Shown piece after piece: positions 63,052 to 64,000 of a stretch of 64,000 bases of DNA. The DNA is from Luteirhabdus pelagi (GTDB lineage Bacteria > Bacteroidota > Bacteroidia > Flavobacteriales > Flavobacteriaceae). A model generated the notes under the pieces. It worked only from the letters and a program-made list of their open reading frames with translations. It had not been told where the DNA came from and did not search any database. Position 1 is the stretch's first letter. Every line of letters begins with the position of its first letter. The translations under genes were made by a program, and so were the position numbers. Where the stretch lies: positions 62,001 to 126,000 of the forward strand of contig NZ_JAECMS010000002.1 in NCBI RefSeq assembly GCF_016827595.1, read 5' to 3'.

Positions 63052-64000
63052 TTATGTCGTTAACCAAGACTGAAACGAAATGCTTTTCCGTAATCGCTGC
63101 GGAAGATCTTCTATAGCGATGCGCTCCTGTTCCATTGTATCCCTGTCTCGTAATGTTACCGTTCGATCTTCTTTGGTTTGATGATCCACTGTAATACAAT
63201 ACGGTGTACCAGCTGCATCCTGACGTCTATAACGACGTCCTACGGCATCCTTTTCATCATATAGCACGTTATAATCCCATTTCAGAAGCTCGACGATTTC
63301 CTCGGCTATCTCTGGAAGTCCGTCTTTCTTTAACAATGGAAAAATGGCTGCCTTTACGGGAGCTAAAATAGATGGTATCTTCATAACCGTACGCGTATTC
63401 CCATCTTCTAAGGTTTCTTCCTGTAGGGCATTGCTTAAAACCGCCAAGAACATTCGGTCTAACCCGATGGATGTTTCCACCACATAAGGAACGTAGCTTT
63501 CCTTTAATTCCGGATCGAAGAACTGCAGTTTCTTCCCTGAATGCTCTTCATGCGCTTTTAAGTCGAAGTCGGTTCTAGAGTGAATTCCCTCCAATTCCTT
63601 GAATCCAAACGGAAAATTAAATTCAATATCAGCTGCAGCGTTTGCGTAATGCGCTAACTTTTCATGGTCGTGGAAGCGATAATTCTCTTCACCCAACCCC
63701 AAAGAAAGGTGCCATTTTAAACGTGTTTCTTTCCAGTATTCGTACCACTTCAACTCCTCGCCAGGACGCACGAAAAATTGCATTTCCATCTGCTCGAATT
63801 CGCGCATGCGGAATATGAATTGACGTGCCACAATCTCATTACGGAAGGCCTTTCCTGTCTGGGCAATCCCGAAAGGAATTTTCATACGCCCAGTCTTTTG
63901 GACATTTAGAAAATTTACGAAAATCCCCTGGGCCGTTTCTGGACGTAAGTAAAGTTGTGTAGCACTATCGGCAGAGGCACCCAATTTGGTGCCAAACATA
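63052..64000 (-). CDS. glyS: glycine--tRNA ligase, C-terminal part (5' end outside window)
   Basis: The 316 C-terminal residues of the single-chain, eukaryote-like class II glycyl-tRNA synthetase. Visible: motif 2 region YLRPETAQGIFVNFLNVQK, IAQTGKAFRNEIVARQFIFRMREFEQMEMQFF, motif 3-like ETSIGLDRMFLAVL, then the anticodon-binding domain (from about KIPSILAPVKAAIFPL to the end, with GTPYCITVD and VTLRDRDTMEQERI). The frame continues past position 64000. This dimeric type is normal for Bacteroidota and differs from the alpha2beta2 GlyQS. Confidence 0.96.
   Translation of the reverse strand, partial: MFGTKLGASADSATQLYLRPETAQGIFVNFLNVQKTGRMKIPFGIAQTGKAFRNEIVARQFIFRMREFEQMEMQFFVRPGEELKWYEYWKETRLKWHLSLGLGEENYRFHDHEKLAHYANAAADIEFNFPFGFKELEGIHSRTDFDLKAHEEHSGKKLQFFDPELKESYVPYVVETSIGLDRMFLAVLSNALQEETLEDGNTRTVMKIPSILAPVKAAIFPLLKKDGLPEIAEEIVELLKWDYNVLYDEKDAVGRRYRRQDAAGTPYCITVDHQTKEDRTVTLRDRDTMEQERIAIEDLPQRLRKSISFQSWLTT

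Overview
This is chromosomal DNA of a Bacteroidota bacterium, almost certainly a marine-type member of the Flavobacteriaceae. The signs are type IX secretion (T9SS) C-terminal sorting domains, DUF4270, DUF5916 and DUF5686-like outer membrane proteins, secreted proteins that begin with a QVGIGTT module, the rplM-rpsI-rpsB-tsf order, atpD-atpC split from the rest of the ATP synthase genes, and many promoters with the Bacteroidota -7 box TAnnTTTG. No insertion sequence, prophage, CRISPR array, tRNA or rRNA was seen. The window starts inside one gene and ends inside another (glyS).

Layout. 1-6.3 kb: end of an unidentified gene, a NodB-type deacetylase, and polA flanked by two secreted QVGIGTT proteins; an orphan terminator upstream of polA suggests a small RNA. 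6.3-13.8 kb: a DUF5916 outer membrane protein, an uncharacterised protein with kinase-like motifs, and a one-chain pyruvate carboxylase behind a perfect 16-bp palindrome. 13.8-25.3 kb: translation block rplM-rpsI-rpsB-tsf, a reverse-strand lipoprotein protease, then pyrH-frr, an outer membrane barrel, an RND/MMPL exporter and asnS. The ribosomal part is rich in RNA structure. 25.3-30.1 kb: a DUF2975/XRE pair, MgtC-like protein, nhaA, then atpD-atpC on the other strand, separated by an unusual 7-nt-periodic inverted repeat array, and a GC-rich intergenic element.

30.1-37.6 kb (minus strand): a secreted choice-of-anchor B protein, an aminotransferase/sulfotransferase-like pair, then a glycogen-synthase-like half protein, DUF4270 lipoprotein and glmS. 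37.7-41.2 kb (plus): panC, panD, a flippase-like membrane protein and an esterase-fold protein lacking the nucleophile serine. 41.2-50.6 kb: a two-component system, radA, an M23 lipoprotein, an acyl-CoA dehydrogenase, and on the minus strand xth, an OmpA-like lipoprotein and a Tas-like aldo/keto reductase. 50.7-62.5 kb: a very large predicted outer membrane protein and three tandem paralogous T9SS cargo proteins with CARDB/GEVED modules. 62.7-64 kb: a small lipoprotein and the 3' part of glyS.

Most of the window is core housekeeping. The least explained signals are the leader RNA structures around rpsI-rpsB-tsf, the heptad repeat arrays, the kinase-like protein at 9.1 kb, the aminotransferase/sulfotransferase pair and the tandem secreted paralogs. 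No clear new defence or mobile system was found.
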